Origin: Caryophanales bacterium UBA1624
GTDB lineage: Bacteria > Bacillota_I > Bacilli_A > RFN20 > CAG-826
Assembly: GCA_002321395.1 (NCBI GenBank)
Contig: DCMK01000026.1
Location: forward strand, 16,717-34,168
Reading direction: 5' to 3'
DNA: 17,452 nt
Of this stretch, positions 8,252-15,181 are shown piece by piece. Every line of letters starts with the position of its first letter. Within the stretch, counting starts at the first letter, position 1. The position numbers and the translations under genes were made by a program. The notes beneath the pieces were generated by a model. The model saw only the letters and a list, made by a program, of their open reading frames with translations. It did no database searches and was not told where the DNA came from.

Positions 8252-9121
8252 ATGAAGGCATTTTATTTTCGGCGCAATCGCTGCACGTCCTGCGGGCACA
8301 CATACGAACCGACGTTGGCGAAATGTCCGTATTGCGGGCAAGAAAACCCTGACAAGGAAGCTCGGAGGTTCGCGAATTTCCTCCCGGTCCCCGCGTGGAA
8401 GGAAGCCGTTTTCTTCGGCGTCGGCTATTTCGGGCTTCAGCTCACCGTCCTTTTGACGGAGCTGATTTGCATTGCTGCGGTCGGGGCCGGCAACAGCGCC
8501 GCCTTTCTGGAATCGGGAAAAGGGCTTTTCGTGATATACGCCGTCGCTTATCCGCTTGTCTTCGTTTTGCAAGGCTTCTTCCTCTTCGGCGATTGGAGGT
8601 GGATCGGGAAGTCCCTCTCGTCATGGAAACCTTACGTTGCGGGCGTCGTTGGCTTTGTCGCCATGATGGGCGCGAACGTCGTCTACAATTTGATAATTCA
8701 AGGCATTTTCGCCGCATCGGGCGCCCCTCTCCCGGCGACCAACGGAAACCAAACCAACGTAATCAGCATGGTGCTCGAGAACCCCGTTGCCTGCGTTTTC
8801 ATCATTGGGCTCATCGGGCCGTTCGTCGAGGAGCTTTGCTACCGCGTGGGCTTGTTCGGATTCATGAACCGCTTCGCCAAGTGGGCCGGCTATTTGGTCG
8901 GAATCCTCTTTTTTGGGTTCATCCACTTCGACTTCACCGCCCTAGGGAACGGCGAAGCGCTGCTTGGAGAAATCATCGCCCTGCCAAACTACCTAGGATC
9001 GGCGGCGGTTTTATGCTTTTTGTACGACCGGTTCGGCTTTGGGGCATCGTTTACGGCCCATTCTCTAAACAATATGCTCTCCATCGTTGAAATCCTCATT
9101 AGCCAAGGAATTGCAAAATGA
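8252..9121 (+). CDS. CPBP family intramembrane glutamic protease with N-terminal zinc ribbon
   Basis: A 289-residue polytopic membrane protein of the CPBP (Abi/Rce1-like) intramembrane endopeptidase family. The three family motifs are present: EELCYR at residues 193-198 (catalytic Glu pair and Arg), FGFIH at 221-225, and HSLNN at 270-274. The first 30 residues form a probable zinc ribbon with Cys11, Cys14, Cys25 and Cys28, in two CxxC knuckles, on the cytoplasmic side. About eight hydrophobic segments follow residue 50. Family members process prenylated proteins in eukaryotes; bacterial ones are linked to bacteriocin self-protection, surface-protein handling and regulated proteolysis, so the substrate here is unknown. 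The stop overlaps the next start as ATGA, which couples it to the TraX gene. There is no ribosome binding site, but an extended -10 lies 13 bases upstream, so the message may be nearly leaderless. Confidence 0.9.
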   Translation: MKAFYFRRNRCTSCGHTYEPTLAKCPYCGQENPDKEARRFANFLPVPAWKEAVFFGVGYFGLQLTVLLTELICIAAVGAGNSAAFLESGKGLFVIYAVAYPLVFVLQGFFLFGDWRWIGKSLSSWKPYVAGVVGFVAMMGANVVYNLIIQGIFAASGAPLPATNGNQTNVISMVLENPVACVFIIGLIGPFVEELCYRVGLFGFMNRFAKWAGYLVGILFFGFIHFDFTALGNGEALLGEIIALPNYLGSAAVLCFLYDRFGFGASFTAHSLNNMLSIVEILISQGIAK

Positions 9122-10029
9122 ACCTTCGGGAAAAAGCGCAAATCCTCAACGAATTCGCCCTTAAGCTCTTCGCCTTCGCCTTTATGGCGCTTGACCATAT
9201 CGGCCTGTTTCTGCTGAGCTATCGCGGAAGCGGCGACGCGGCGGGATTGGTCCTGCGCGCGATCGGCCGTCTGGCTTTCCCTTTGTTCGCCTTCATGCTG
9301 GCGGAGGGCATGAGGAAATCCCATCGTCCCGGGAAATACCTTCTGCGTTTGGGCTTGATGTGGGCTTTGGTGGCGGCGGCGCAGCTGATTCTCTTCTATG
9401 GCTTCTCCAGCGAGGAGATCGGACATTCGAACAACGCCTTCACCGATTTGGTCTTGGGCGGTCTTTTCCTTTACTGCCTATCCCTTCCCAATTGGAAGAA
9501 AAGCCTATCCGGGCTCCCTTTGATCGCGATTCTAGGCTCATACGTCCTTCAGGTCCTCCGCATCAATTCCCTCATCGCTCTCCCAGACTCTTTCCCGCTG
9601 TTCCTTCTGCCCGGATATTCCCTTTTCGGGTTTGCGCTCATCTTGGGTTTTTACTACTCCAAGCCTCTCGTGGATCGGGTTTCCTCCAAATACCTCTCCG
9701 GAAGCGGACAGTCGTTGGAATCCTTCCAAGAAACCAAAGCGTATCAGGGCTTGTTGAATTCCGTCTCCGCGACGTCTTTGTTCTTAACGACCCTCATCGG
9801 GTGGGCGCTTTCCTATCTTCCGTCCTTCCAATTCGACGTCGTGACCATGCAAGGGAGCGCCCCGGGCACGGTTGGGCAAACATGGTGTTTGCTCTCCGCG
9901 CTGCTCCTTTTCCTCTACAACGGCAAACGAGGGCCGGACGGAAAAGCCATCCGCGTTTTCAGCTATGCGTTTTATCCGGTGCATCTTGCTGTCATTTTCG
10001 TGACGTTCTTATTAATATTTGGTTATTGA
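9118..10029 (+). CDS. TraX family membrane protein
   Basis: A 303-residue protein with about eight membrane helices, of the TraX family. The N-terminal signature is clear: ALKLFAFAFMALDHIG (Asp26-His27 in helix 1), then AIGRLAFPLFAFMLAEGMR (48-66), then KYLLRLG (73-79). F-plasmid TraX N-acetylates pilin. Chromosomal relatives in Bacillota are far from conjugation genes and are presumed membrane acyl- or acetyltransferases acting on an unidentified surface target. No conjugation genes are present here, so the plasmid role should not be assumed. The gene begins inside the CPBP stop codon (ATGA) with a weak AAGGA at about 9104-9108, and its last codon sits 12 bp before the thioredoxin start. All three genes must be co-transcribed. 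Confidence 0.85.
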   Translation: MNLREKAQILNEFALKLFAFAFMALDHIGLFLLSYRGSGDAAGLVLRAIGRLAFPLFAFMLAEGMRKSHRPGKYLLRLGLMWALVAAAQLILFYGFSSEEIGHSNNAFTDLVLGGLFLYCLSLPNWKKSLSGLPLIAILGSYVLQVLRINSLIALPDSFPLFLLPGYSLFGFALILGFYYSKPLVDRVSSKYLSGSGQSLESFQETKAYQGLLNSVSATSLFLTTLIGWALSYLPSFQFDVVTMQGSAPGTVGQTWCLLSALLLFLYNGKRGPDGKAIRVFSYAFYPVHLAVIFVTFLLIFGY

Positions 10030-10041
10030 AAGGAGATTGCT

Positions 10042-10347
10042 ATGCTGATTGAAATCCATTCCAAGGAGCAATTCGACAAGGAAATCGCCTCGGGGAAGGC
10101 CGTCGTCGATTTCAATGCGACCTGGTGTGGCCCTTGCCAAATGCTCAAGCCCATCGTTGAAAAAATCGCCCAAGAGAACCCCGATTTGAAGTTCCTCTCC
10201 GTCGACACCGACGAAGTCCCCTCAGCCGCGGAGCAATTCGCGGTCTATTCGATCCCCAACGTCGTCGTGCTCGAGGACGGAAAGGAAGTGAACCGAAGCG
10301 TCGGCTACATCCCCGAACCGGCCTTCAAGAAATTCCTCGGTTTGTAA
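10042..10347 (+). CDS. trxA: Thioredoxin
   Basis: A 101-residue single-domain thioredoxin of normal family length. It has the redox motif WCGPC (Trp28, Cys29, Cys32), Asp23 in the VVDFNATW strand corresponding to the buried acidic residue, and the cis-proline Pro72 in SIPN. There is no signal peptide or membrane segment, so it is cytoplasmic and reduces protein disulfides with electrons from thioredoxin reductase. The ribosome binding site AAAGGAGA overlaps the TraX stop codon and is much stronger than those of the two genes before it, so thioredoxin may be made at higher level than its operon partners. A strong terminator follows within 6 bases of the stop. The usual Thr before the cis-proline is replaced by Ile, which is seen in some divergent thioredoxins. 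Confidence 0.93.
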   Translation: MLIEIHSKEQFDKEIASGKAVVDFNATWCGPCQMLKPIVEKIAQENPDLKFLSVDTDEVPSAAEQFAVYSIPNVVVLEDGKEVNRSVGYIPEPAFKKFLGL

Positions 10348-10352
10348 GGGAG

Positions 10353-10387
10353 GCCTGTCCATAAAAGGTTGGACAGGCTTTCTTTTT
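10353..10387 (+). terminator. Rho-independent terminator after trxA
   Basis: GCCTGTCC (10353-10360) pairs perfectly with GGACAGGC (10371-10378) across a 10-base loop, and TTTCTTTTT follows. It ends the CPBP-TraX-trxA operon. Its 3' arm overlaps the -35 hexamer of the tRNA promoter. Confidence 0.92.
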
Positions 10388-10397
10388 GTGGTATATT
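10369..10397 (+). promoter_or_regulatory. Promoter of the tRNA-Asp/tRNA-Gly unit
   Basis: TTGGAC (10369-10374) and TATATT (10392-10397) are separated by 17 bases, and TGg precedes the -10, making an extended -10. The predicted start is near 10404, a few bases before the mature tRNA-Asp end at 10410. The -35 sits in the loop and 3' stem of the preceding terminator. Confidence 0.75.
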
Positions 10398-10409
10398 ACA
10401 CGTCGCTAC

Positions 10410-10486
10410 GGACCATTGGTGTAGCGGCCTAACATGTCTCCCTGTCACGGAGAAGATCACGAGTTCGAATCTCGTATGGTCCGCCA
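10410..10486 (+). tRNA. tRNA-Asp (anticodon GUC)
   Basis: A complete cloverleaf of 77 bases including encoded CCA. The acceptor stem GGACCAT pairs with ATGGTCC, followed by discriminator G. The anticodon stem TCTCC/GGAGA encloses loop CTGTCAC with anticodon GTC. The T arm ACGAG-TTCGAAT-CTCGT is canonical. The encoded CCA means tRNA maturation does not depend on CCA addition. Confidence 0.97.
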
Positions 10487-10493
10487 GCAATTT

Positions 10494-10567
10494 GCAGGTG
10501 TAGTTCAGTGGTAGAACACCAGCCTTCCAAGCTGGTTATGCGGGTCCGATTCCCGTCACCTGCTCCA
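10494..10567 (+). tRNA. tRNA-Gly (anticodon UCC)
   Basis: A 74-base cloverleaf with encoded CCA, 7 bases after tRNA-Asp. The acceptor stem GCAGGTG pairs with CACCTGC, with discriminator T. The anticodon stem CCAGC/GCTGG encloses CTTCCAA, giving anticodon TCC, which reads GGA and GGG. It has no promoter of its own and must be cut from the tRNA-Asp transcript. Confidence 0.97.
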
Positions 10568-10579
10568 ATTCGTCAATCA

Positions 10580-10607
10580 CCCGTGGGATCCCCGCGGGTT
10601 TTGTTTG
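10580..10607 (+). terminator. Rho-independent terminator after the tRNAs
   Basis: CCCGTGGG (10580-10587) and CCCGCGGG (10591-10598) form an 8-bp stem with one G-T pair and a 3-base ATC loop, followed by TTTTGTTTG. No separate promoter is evident between it and rdgB, so some readthrough may supply rdgB transcription. Confidence 0.85.
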
Positions 10608-10625
10608 TTAAAAGAGGGTGAAGCC

Positions 10626-11216
10626 ATGGGAAAGAGAATTGTTCTTGCCAGCAATAACAAAAACAAGAAAAAGGAATATGAGGAGATCCTCGGCCCTCTC
10701 GGCTATGAGGTCCTCACCCCTAAGGATTTGGGCGTGACAAGCGACCCAGAGGAAAATGGGCTCACCTATCGCGAGAACAGCTACATCAAAGCCAAAGCCC
10801 TGGCCCAAAAGATCGCTGGACCGGTGCTATCGGACGATTCCGGTTTGGAGATCAATGCCTTGGGGCGTTTCCCCGGCATCCACTCCTCCCGCTTCGCCTC
10901 TTCTTACCCGAGCTACGCGGATGCCTGGAACGTCCTTTTCGAGCGGCTGGAAGGAGCGACGGACCGTTCCGCCCAATTCGTTTGCTGCATCTGCTATTTG
11001 GCGGACAAAGAAAGCGAGCCCCTTTATTTCGAAGGGGTTTGTCATGGGCAGATCCTGTCCGAGCCGAAAGGGAACAACGGTTTTGGATACGACCCGATTT
11101 TCCATTGCGACGAGGCGGATTTGAATTTCGGGGAAGCCAGCGAAGAAGAAAAAAACCGTTATTCGCACCGCGGGAAAGCCAGCGCTAAATTGGTCAAATT
11201 CCTTTCACAAAAGTAA
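10626..11216 (+). CDS. rdgB: Non-canonical purine NTP pyrophosphatase (RdgB/HAM1 family)
   Basis: A 196-residue cytoplasmic enzyme of the RdgB/HAM1 (XTP/dITP diphosphatase) family, which hydrolyses ITP, dITP and XTP to monophosphates and so keeps deaminated purines out of nucleic acids. The family blocks are all present: SNNKNKKKE (9-17) near the N-terminus, SDDSGLEINALG (69-80) with the metal-binding aspartates, GNNGFGYDPIF (149-159), and SHRGKA (180-185). I chose the ATG at 10626, preceded by GAGGG at 7 bases, over an in-frame TTG at 10605 that lies in the T-tract of the tRNA terminator. It has no obvious promoter of its own and may be expressed by readthrough from the tRNA unit. Its last 23 bp overlap the end of the YhhN gene on the other strand. 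Confidence 0.95.
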   Translation: MGKRIVLASNNKNKKKEYEEILGPLGYEVLTPKDLGVTSDPEENGLTYRENSYIKAKALAQKIAGPVLSDDSGLEINALGRFPGIHSSRFASSYPSYADAWNVLFERLEGATDRSAQFVCCICYLADKESEPLYFEGVCHGQILSEPKGNNGFGYDPIFHCDEADLNFGEASEEEKNRYSHRGKASAKLVKFLSQK

Positions 11217-11883
11217 GGCACGCCCCAACGATGATAAGGGCCTGTGCCATCACGTAGGTGGCCATGATATAGAAGTCGCGGCGCTTCATGTCTTTCACGT
11301 AGGACGTGTAGACCAAGAAGCAGTCCGAGGCAATGAAGCACACGCCTCCCAGCGCGGCGAGGAAAAGATAGTCAAAAGCCCCGAAGAAGCAGGCGGCGGC
11401 GGCGAAAAGGAAGTCCAAGACCAAAATTCCAAAGTAGATCGTCCCCCCGAAGGCCATTTGGGGCTGCTTTATGATTTTGTGCATCGGCCCATAGGCGATG
11501 AGGCAGAACAAAACGTAGAACACGGCGAACGCGACATAGATCCACCAAGGGAAATGGACCGCCATCGCGTAGAGGGCGATGTAGAAAACGTGCCCCACGA
11601 AAAAGGAGAAGGTGCCGAGGACCATCGGCCAAACCTTATGCTTTTTCAGCAAGAACGCATCCCCGATCGTGCCCAAAAACGCCCCAACGTAAATAGGCCA
11701 AGCCCGAGGCACCCAAGCGACGGCCATCAGGCCAAGGCAGCCGACGCAAAAGCACTTCGCCGTTTTCCTGCCAAGTTCATTTTCCAAGAAAGCGAAGGCG
11801 AGCTCACATGCCGTGGCAAGGATGGAAAGAAAGAAAAAAACGTAAGCAGCGACCGAAATTTGGCCGAAATCAATGGGGTTCAT
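11194..11883 (-). CDS. YhhN/TMEM86 family membrane protein (lysoplasmalogenase-like)
   Basis: A 229-residue protein with about eight membrane helices, of the YhhN/TMEM86 family. Family landmarks are GTIGDAFLL (about 71-79), the helix FSFFVGHVFYIAL after a GT turn, and a C-terminal block FIASDCFLVYTSYVKD with the conserved SD pair followed by ATYVMAQALI. Animal TMEM86B hydrolyses lysoplasmalogen; bacterial function is mostly unproven, though ether lipids occur in some anaerobic Bacillota, so a role in lipid turnover is possible. There is no Shine-Dalgarno sequence, and an extended -10 (TGcTATCCT) stands 8 bases before the ATG, so the mRNA is probably leaderless. The gene ends inside rdgB, with a 23-bp tail-to-tail overlap and no terminator between them. 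Confidence 0.85.
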   Translation of the reverse strand: MNPIDFGQISVAAYVFFFLSILATACELAFAFLENELGRKTAKCFCVGCLGLMAVAWVPRAWPIYVGAFLGTIGDAFLLKKHKVWPMVLGTFSFFVGHVFYIALYAMAVHFPWWIYVAFAVFYVLFCLIAYGPMHKIIKQPQMAFGGTIYFGILVLDFLFAAAACFFGAFDYLFLAALGGVCFIASDCFLVYTSYVKDMKRRDFYIMATYVMAQALIIVGACLTFVKGI

Positions 11884-11891
11884 ACCAACTT

Positions 11892-11900
11892 AGGATAGCA
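11892..11900 (-). promoter_or_regulatory. Extended -10 promoter of the YhhN gene
   Basis: On the minus strand TG-C-TATCCT occupies 11900-11892, and the hexamer ends 8 bases before the ATG. No -35 consensus is seen at the expected distance, which is common for TGn promoters. The predicted start is within about 2 bases of the start codon. Confidence 0.4.
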
Positions 11901-11907
11901 AAAAGGT

Positions 11908-11936
11908 TTCCATAAATCCACGTCGCTTCTTATAAT
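11908..11936 (+). promoter_or_regulatory. Promoter of the MFS transporter
   Basis: A perfect -10 hexamer TATAAT at 11931-11936 has a weak -35 (TTCCAT, 11908-11913) 17 bases upstream. The predicted start near 11943 leaves a leader of about 17 bases that just contains the GAGG ribosome binding site at 11950-11953. Confidence 0.6.
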
Positions 11937-11959
11937 CGTGGGTAACAGTGAGGCAGCAA

Positions 11960-13309
11960 ATGGAAAAAGCGGGTAAGTTGGGAGCCAAAAAGTGGTTTTC
12001 GTTCATTTTGGTCGGTTTGATCGGCCAGCTGGCCTGGGCGATTGAAAACAACTACATCAACCTTTGGGTCTTCTCGCAATCGGGGAAAGCGGACTTCATC
12101 AACTGGATGACCATCGCAAGCGCCATCGTGGCCACGCTGACGACTTTCCTCATGGGCGCCCTTTCGGACAAGCTTGGGAAAAGGAAGCTTTTCATCGCCT
12201 TGGGATACACGATTTGGGGCATCTTCGTCTTCGCCTTTGGCCTTGGCTCCTTAAAGAACATGGAGGCGATGGTCGGAAGCGGATCGCAGGCGATCCTTTG
12301 GGTCGGCATCGCCAATGTTGCCGTCGATTGCGTGATGACTTTCTTCGGGTCGACCGGAAACGACGCCTGCTTCAACGCGATGGTCACCGAGCAAGCGGAC
12401 GAGAAGAATCGCCCTTTCGTTGAGACCGTCCTTTCGATCCTTCCTTTGATCGCGATGGTGCTGATGATGGGCATCGGTTTGGTTTTGGGGGTTCCGGGCA
12501 GCCAAGGAGAGGGCGAGACCATGGCGGAATACGCCGCGCGAATCGCCCTGAGTTGGCTTTATTTTTTCTTGATTTGCGGAATCGTCACCACTTCGGTGGG
12601 GATCCTTTCTTTCTTTTTGCTTCCAAATGACAAAAAACAAGCAAACGCCCCAACTGGTTTCCTCAAAAACCTTGCCTATGGATTCCTGCCGAGCTCAGTT
12701 AAGGAGAACAGGCGTTTTTACATCGCTTTGCTCGCGTTCCTCTTCTTCAACATCGCCGTCGATTCGTTCATGCCTTATTACATGGTTTATTTCCAAAGCT
12801 TTTCCGACTTGAACTTTTATTTGGCGATGGGCATCATCGTCGGCGTTTCCATCCTCATCACGATCCTGATTGGGGCCTTCATGGACAGGATCGGGCATTT
12901 GAATATCCTCCTTCCCGCGATCCTAGTCATGGCCGCCGGAGCCCTCATCCTCTTCTTTTTGGATTCAAGTTGGGCTTTGGTTTTGGGTGGCGTCATCCTG
13001 ATGGTCGGCTATTTGTTGGGGACATCGGTTCTGGGCGCGGAGTTGCGCGATCAAACCCCGGAGGAGAAAGCCGGATCTTTGCAAGGCGTTCGCATGGTTT
13101 TCGCCGTGCTGCTTCCCATGATCATCGGCAGCAACGTTTCCCTCCTCGTCTTCCAGCAGCCAGGGTTGGACGCATACGGCGAACCGACGAAAATCCCAGA
13201 CCACTGGATGTTCCTCGTGACAGCGGCTTCCTGCTTGCTTGCTTTGGCCCCCGCCTCTTGGCTTTTCTTGACAAGAAAAAGGGCCGAAGCGCAAGAAAAA
13301 CCGCAATAA
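11960..13309 (+). CDS. MFS transporter
   Basis: A 449-residue, 12-helix transporter of the major facilitator superfamily. Helices fall at regular intervals, with a cytoplasmic loop between helices 6 and 7 (about NDKKQANAPTGF). Motif A is clear between helices 2 and 3 as GALSDKLGKRK, and a second version, GAFMDRIGH, lies between helices 8 and 9. The start of helix 1 (GQLAWAIENNYIN) and the block SLQGVRMVFAVLLPMIIG in helix 11 resemble the GPH/SLC45-like sugar transporter branch common in Bacillota, so a sugar or glycoside is a plausible cargo, but the substrate cannot be read from sequence. I chose the ATG at 11960, with GAGG 6 bases before it, over an in-frame GTG at 11948 that is part of that binding site. 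It stands alone, and its stop is 4 bp from the end of the convergent lipoprotein gene. Confidence 0.9.
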   Translation: MEKAGKLGAKKWFSFILVGLIGQLAWAIENNYINLWVFSQSGKADFINWMTIASAIVATLTTFLMGALSDKLGKRKLFIALGYTIWGIFVFAFGLGSLKNMEAMVGSGSQAILWVGIANVAVDCVMTFFGSTGNDACFNAMVTEQADEKNRPFVETVLSILPLIAMVLMMGIGLVLGVPGSQGEGETMAEYAARIALSWLYFFLICGIVTTSVGILSFFLLPNDKKQANAPTGFLKNLAYGFLPSSVKENRRFYIALLAFLFFNIAVDSFMPYYMVYFQSFSDLNFYLAMGIIVGVSILITILIGAFMDRIGHLNILLPAILVMAAGALILFFLDSSWALVLGGVILMVGYLLGTSVLGAELRDQTPEEKAGSLQGVRMVFAVLLPMIIGSNVSLLVFQQPGLDAYGEPTKIPDHWMFLVTAASCLLALAPASWLFLTRKRAEAQEKPQ

Positions 13310-13313
13310 TGGA

Positions 13314-15083
13314 TTATTCCGAAAGATAGGAAACGGAGATCAAACCGGTTCCGTTGCTGTTCCAGTCGGAGGCGAAGCCCTTGGTTTCTGCCTCTTTTTC
13401 CGTCATGGATAGATGAATGGTATTCAAAGAGGAATCCCCGTAAAAAGCCCGCGATCCGATGCGCTGAAGGGAAGAAGGAAGAGTGATTTCCGGCAAAGAG
13501 AAGAGGGAGGCGAAGGCAAAGGAATCAGCCTCTTGCAAACCAGGGAGGCTGAGCGAGGAAAGGCGTGTGTTGTATGCAAAGGCGTTCGAGCCGATGAAGG
13601 CGACGCTAGTCGGGAAGGAAGCGGATTCAATCGCGGTTCGATAGGAATCGTCGGAAGAATCGCCAAACTTTTTGATTCCGACAAGGGAGAACGATGAAGG
13701 AAGGGAGCTCAGAGCCAAATCCTCTTCCACAAGGACTTTGTCCGTTCGGGAGGAAGACGGGGAAAAGGAAGTCAGAACGTACCCTTTCTTGGAGGTATCG
13801 TATTCGTAAGAAAGCGAATCGCCCTTCGCCCCCAAGACGTCGCGGAACTCTTTTTGGGTCAAAACCGGATGGAGGGTGAGGTCTTTTTCGAGCAAGTCGC
13901 CCTCGCTCATCCAAGAATCGGGGGTTCCATCCGTCCCGGTTGTGCTCCAAAAAGAGGAGAAGATCAAGCCGGAGGAGACGCCGCCCACCTCGCTTGGGAG
14001 GTCCAAATCGCCGAACTCGCTCCCGCAATCCGCCTTAGAGGTTTTGATCTCGCTGCCATCGGCATTCAAGAAGGTGACGTTCACCGTCTTATGGTTTCGC
14101 TTATAGGTTGGATAAAGAGAGCAGTCGAAAAGGATGTGAGACGAGTCGACTTTTTTGCCGGAGATTGAGGAAGGGGCATCCCCTGAATAGACGCCCTCCC
14201 ACCCGGCGAAAGAATAAACAAACCCACCGTCTTCATAGGCGGGAGCGGAAGAAGCAAACGCGTCCCCATAGGGAAGCTCGAAAGTTGATTTCCCATCAAT
14301 TTCAAGGGGGTCCTGGAGGGAAGAATCCCGAAAGAGGGATACCGTATAGGTTCGGTAAACGGCCTCATTGAAGTTTGGTTTGAAGGATTCTTTCCTTTTG
14401 ACGGTCCAATCGAAAAGCGAATCCAGGTCATAGGCGTTTCCGGAAGCATCCAGATAATCCCCGCTGAAGGGTCGGATTTCATAGTAAGGCAAGGAGAAGG
14501 GATAGGCTAATCCGCTTAAAGCGGAGCGAGCGGTCGCCTCATCCCCGAATTTGGAGGCGAGAGCATCTCCCAAGCGGGTTCCATAGGAAAGAACGCTTTC
14601 AAAAACGGGGGCGGAGTCGACGTTCCCGACCGAAACGAAATAGGTCTCGAGGGAGACGGAAAAATGCGCAAAGACGGAGCAATCCGCCCGGATGTCGTTC
14701 AAATCGACTTTGCTCCCCGATAAGGGATCCGAGCCTTCCGGATAAAAACCCTGCCAACCATCAAACGTGTAAACACGACCCTCTTCCTTTCTCTGCCGGG
14801 TGGAATGATAATCGACGGCCTTGCCGTCCTCCCCCACTTCAACGTGACTGAGCCTAGCGACGCGGGAGGAACTTTTCTTGCTGACGTATCCGGAACCGAC
14901 GTATATTGCGTTTTCCTTTTTGAGTTCGCTTGGGGCGTAATCTCCGCCGGCTTCGCCGGAATGGATACCCTCATAATCGGTGTAAAAATCGATTTTGTAC
15001 ATCTGACTTTCCTGACTGCAAGAAGGCAAAAGGGAAAGCGCGAAGGAAGAAGAGACCAATAAAAGGAGGGTTTTCTTGTTCAT
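13314..15083 (-). CDS. Surface lipoprotein with InlB-like repeats and a BspA-type leucine-rich repeat tail
   Basis: A 589-residue exported lipoprotein. The N-terminus is a signal peptide (MNKK, then a hydrophobic stretch) ending in the lipobox LPSC with Cys22 as the lipidated residue. Two clear copies of a beta-grasp-like unit follow: YTFDGWQGFY...VDLNDIRADCSVFAHF (about 105-141) and YSFAGWEGVY...VDSSHILFDCSLYPTY (about 290-327). A third, weaker unit lies at about 335-407. They resemble InlB-type B repeats in the FxGW and VDxxxIxxDxxxxAxF spacing. Residues about 460-560 form degenerate BspA-type (LRR_5) leucine-rich repeats, with AFIGSNAFAYNTRLSSLSLP and the later RIGSRAFYG. Such proteins bind host or neighbouring-cell surfaces in gut bacteria; the ligand here is unknown. 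GATAAT ends 7 bases before the ATG, and an alternative, AAAGGGG, sits about 12 bases upstream as a poorly spaced ribosome site. The gene is monocistronic. Confidence 0.88.
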   Translation of the reverse strand: MNKKTLLLLVSSSFALSLLPSCSQESQMYKIDFYTDYEGIHSGEAGGDYAPSELKKENAIYVGSGYVSKKSSSRVARLSHVEVGEDGKAVDYHSTRQRKEEGRVYTFDGWQGFYPEGSDPLSGSKVDLNDIRADCSVFAHFSVSLETYFVSVGNVDSAPVFESVLSYGTRLGDALASKFGDEATARSALSGLAYPFSLPYYEIRPFSGDYLDASGNAYDLDSLFDWTVKRKESFKPNFNEAVYRTYTVSLFRDSSLQDPLEIDGKSTFELPYGDAFASSAPAYEDGGFVYSFAGWEGVYSGDAPSSISGKKVDSSHILFDCSLYPTYKRNHKTVNVTFLNADGSEIKTSKADCGSEFGDLDLPSEVGGVSSGLIFSSFWSTTGTDGTPDSWMSEGDLLEKDLTLHPVLTQKEFRDVLGAKGDSLSYEYDTSKKGYVLTSFSPSSSRTDKVLVEEDLALSSLPSSFSLVGIKKFGDSSDDSYRTAIESASFPTSVAFIGSNAFAYNTRLSSLSLPGLQEADSFAFASLFSLPEITLPSSLQRIGSRAFYGDSSLNTIHLSMTEKEAETKGFASDWNSNGTGLISVSYLSE

Positions 15084-15090
15084 CGATTCA

Positions 15091-15096
15091 ATTATC
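15091..15096 (-). promoter_or_regulatory. Possible -10 element of the lipoprotein gene, close to the start codon
   Basis: GATAAT on the minus strand ends 7 bases before the ATG at 15083, the same arrangement as in the giant-protein gene. No convincing -35 or TGn is present. The overlapping GGGG could instead be a ribosome binding site, so leaderless transcription is only a possibility here. Confidence 0.3.
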
Positions 15097-15131
15097 CCCT
15101 TTCACTCTCTTCCAAGGAAGAGGAAACTGCC

Positions 15132-15160
15132 TTGTTCCTGTCTTCCAAGTGGTATATATT
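15132..15160 (+). promoter_or_regulatory. Promoter of the small membrane protein at 15182
   Basis: TTGTTC (15132-15137) is followed after 17 bases by TATATT (15155-15160). The overlapping register TGgTATATA at 15150-15158 also makes an extended -10. The sequence GTGGTATAT is shared with the tRNA promoter. Confidence 0.7.
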
Positions 15161-15181
15161 AACCACCGGTAGGTTTTGATT

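Noticed and set aside
8252..9121. CPBP protein as an abortive-infection phage defence gene
   Set aside because: The old Abi label is shared by all CPBP proteases. The gene is in an operon with TraX and thioredoxin and no defence genes are nearby.
9118..10029. TraX as evidence of a conjugative plasmid or integrative element
   Set aside because: TraX-family proteins are common on chromosomes of Bacillota, and no relaxase, coupling protein, pilin or mating-pair gene is present in the window.
13303..13318. AATAAT-GG-ATTATT palindrome at the junction of the MFS and lipoprotein genes
   Set aside because: The arms are only A and T, too weak for a terminator, and they consist of the last codons and stops of the two genes.
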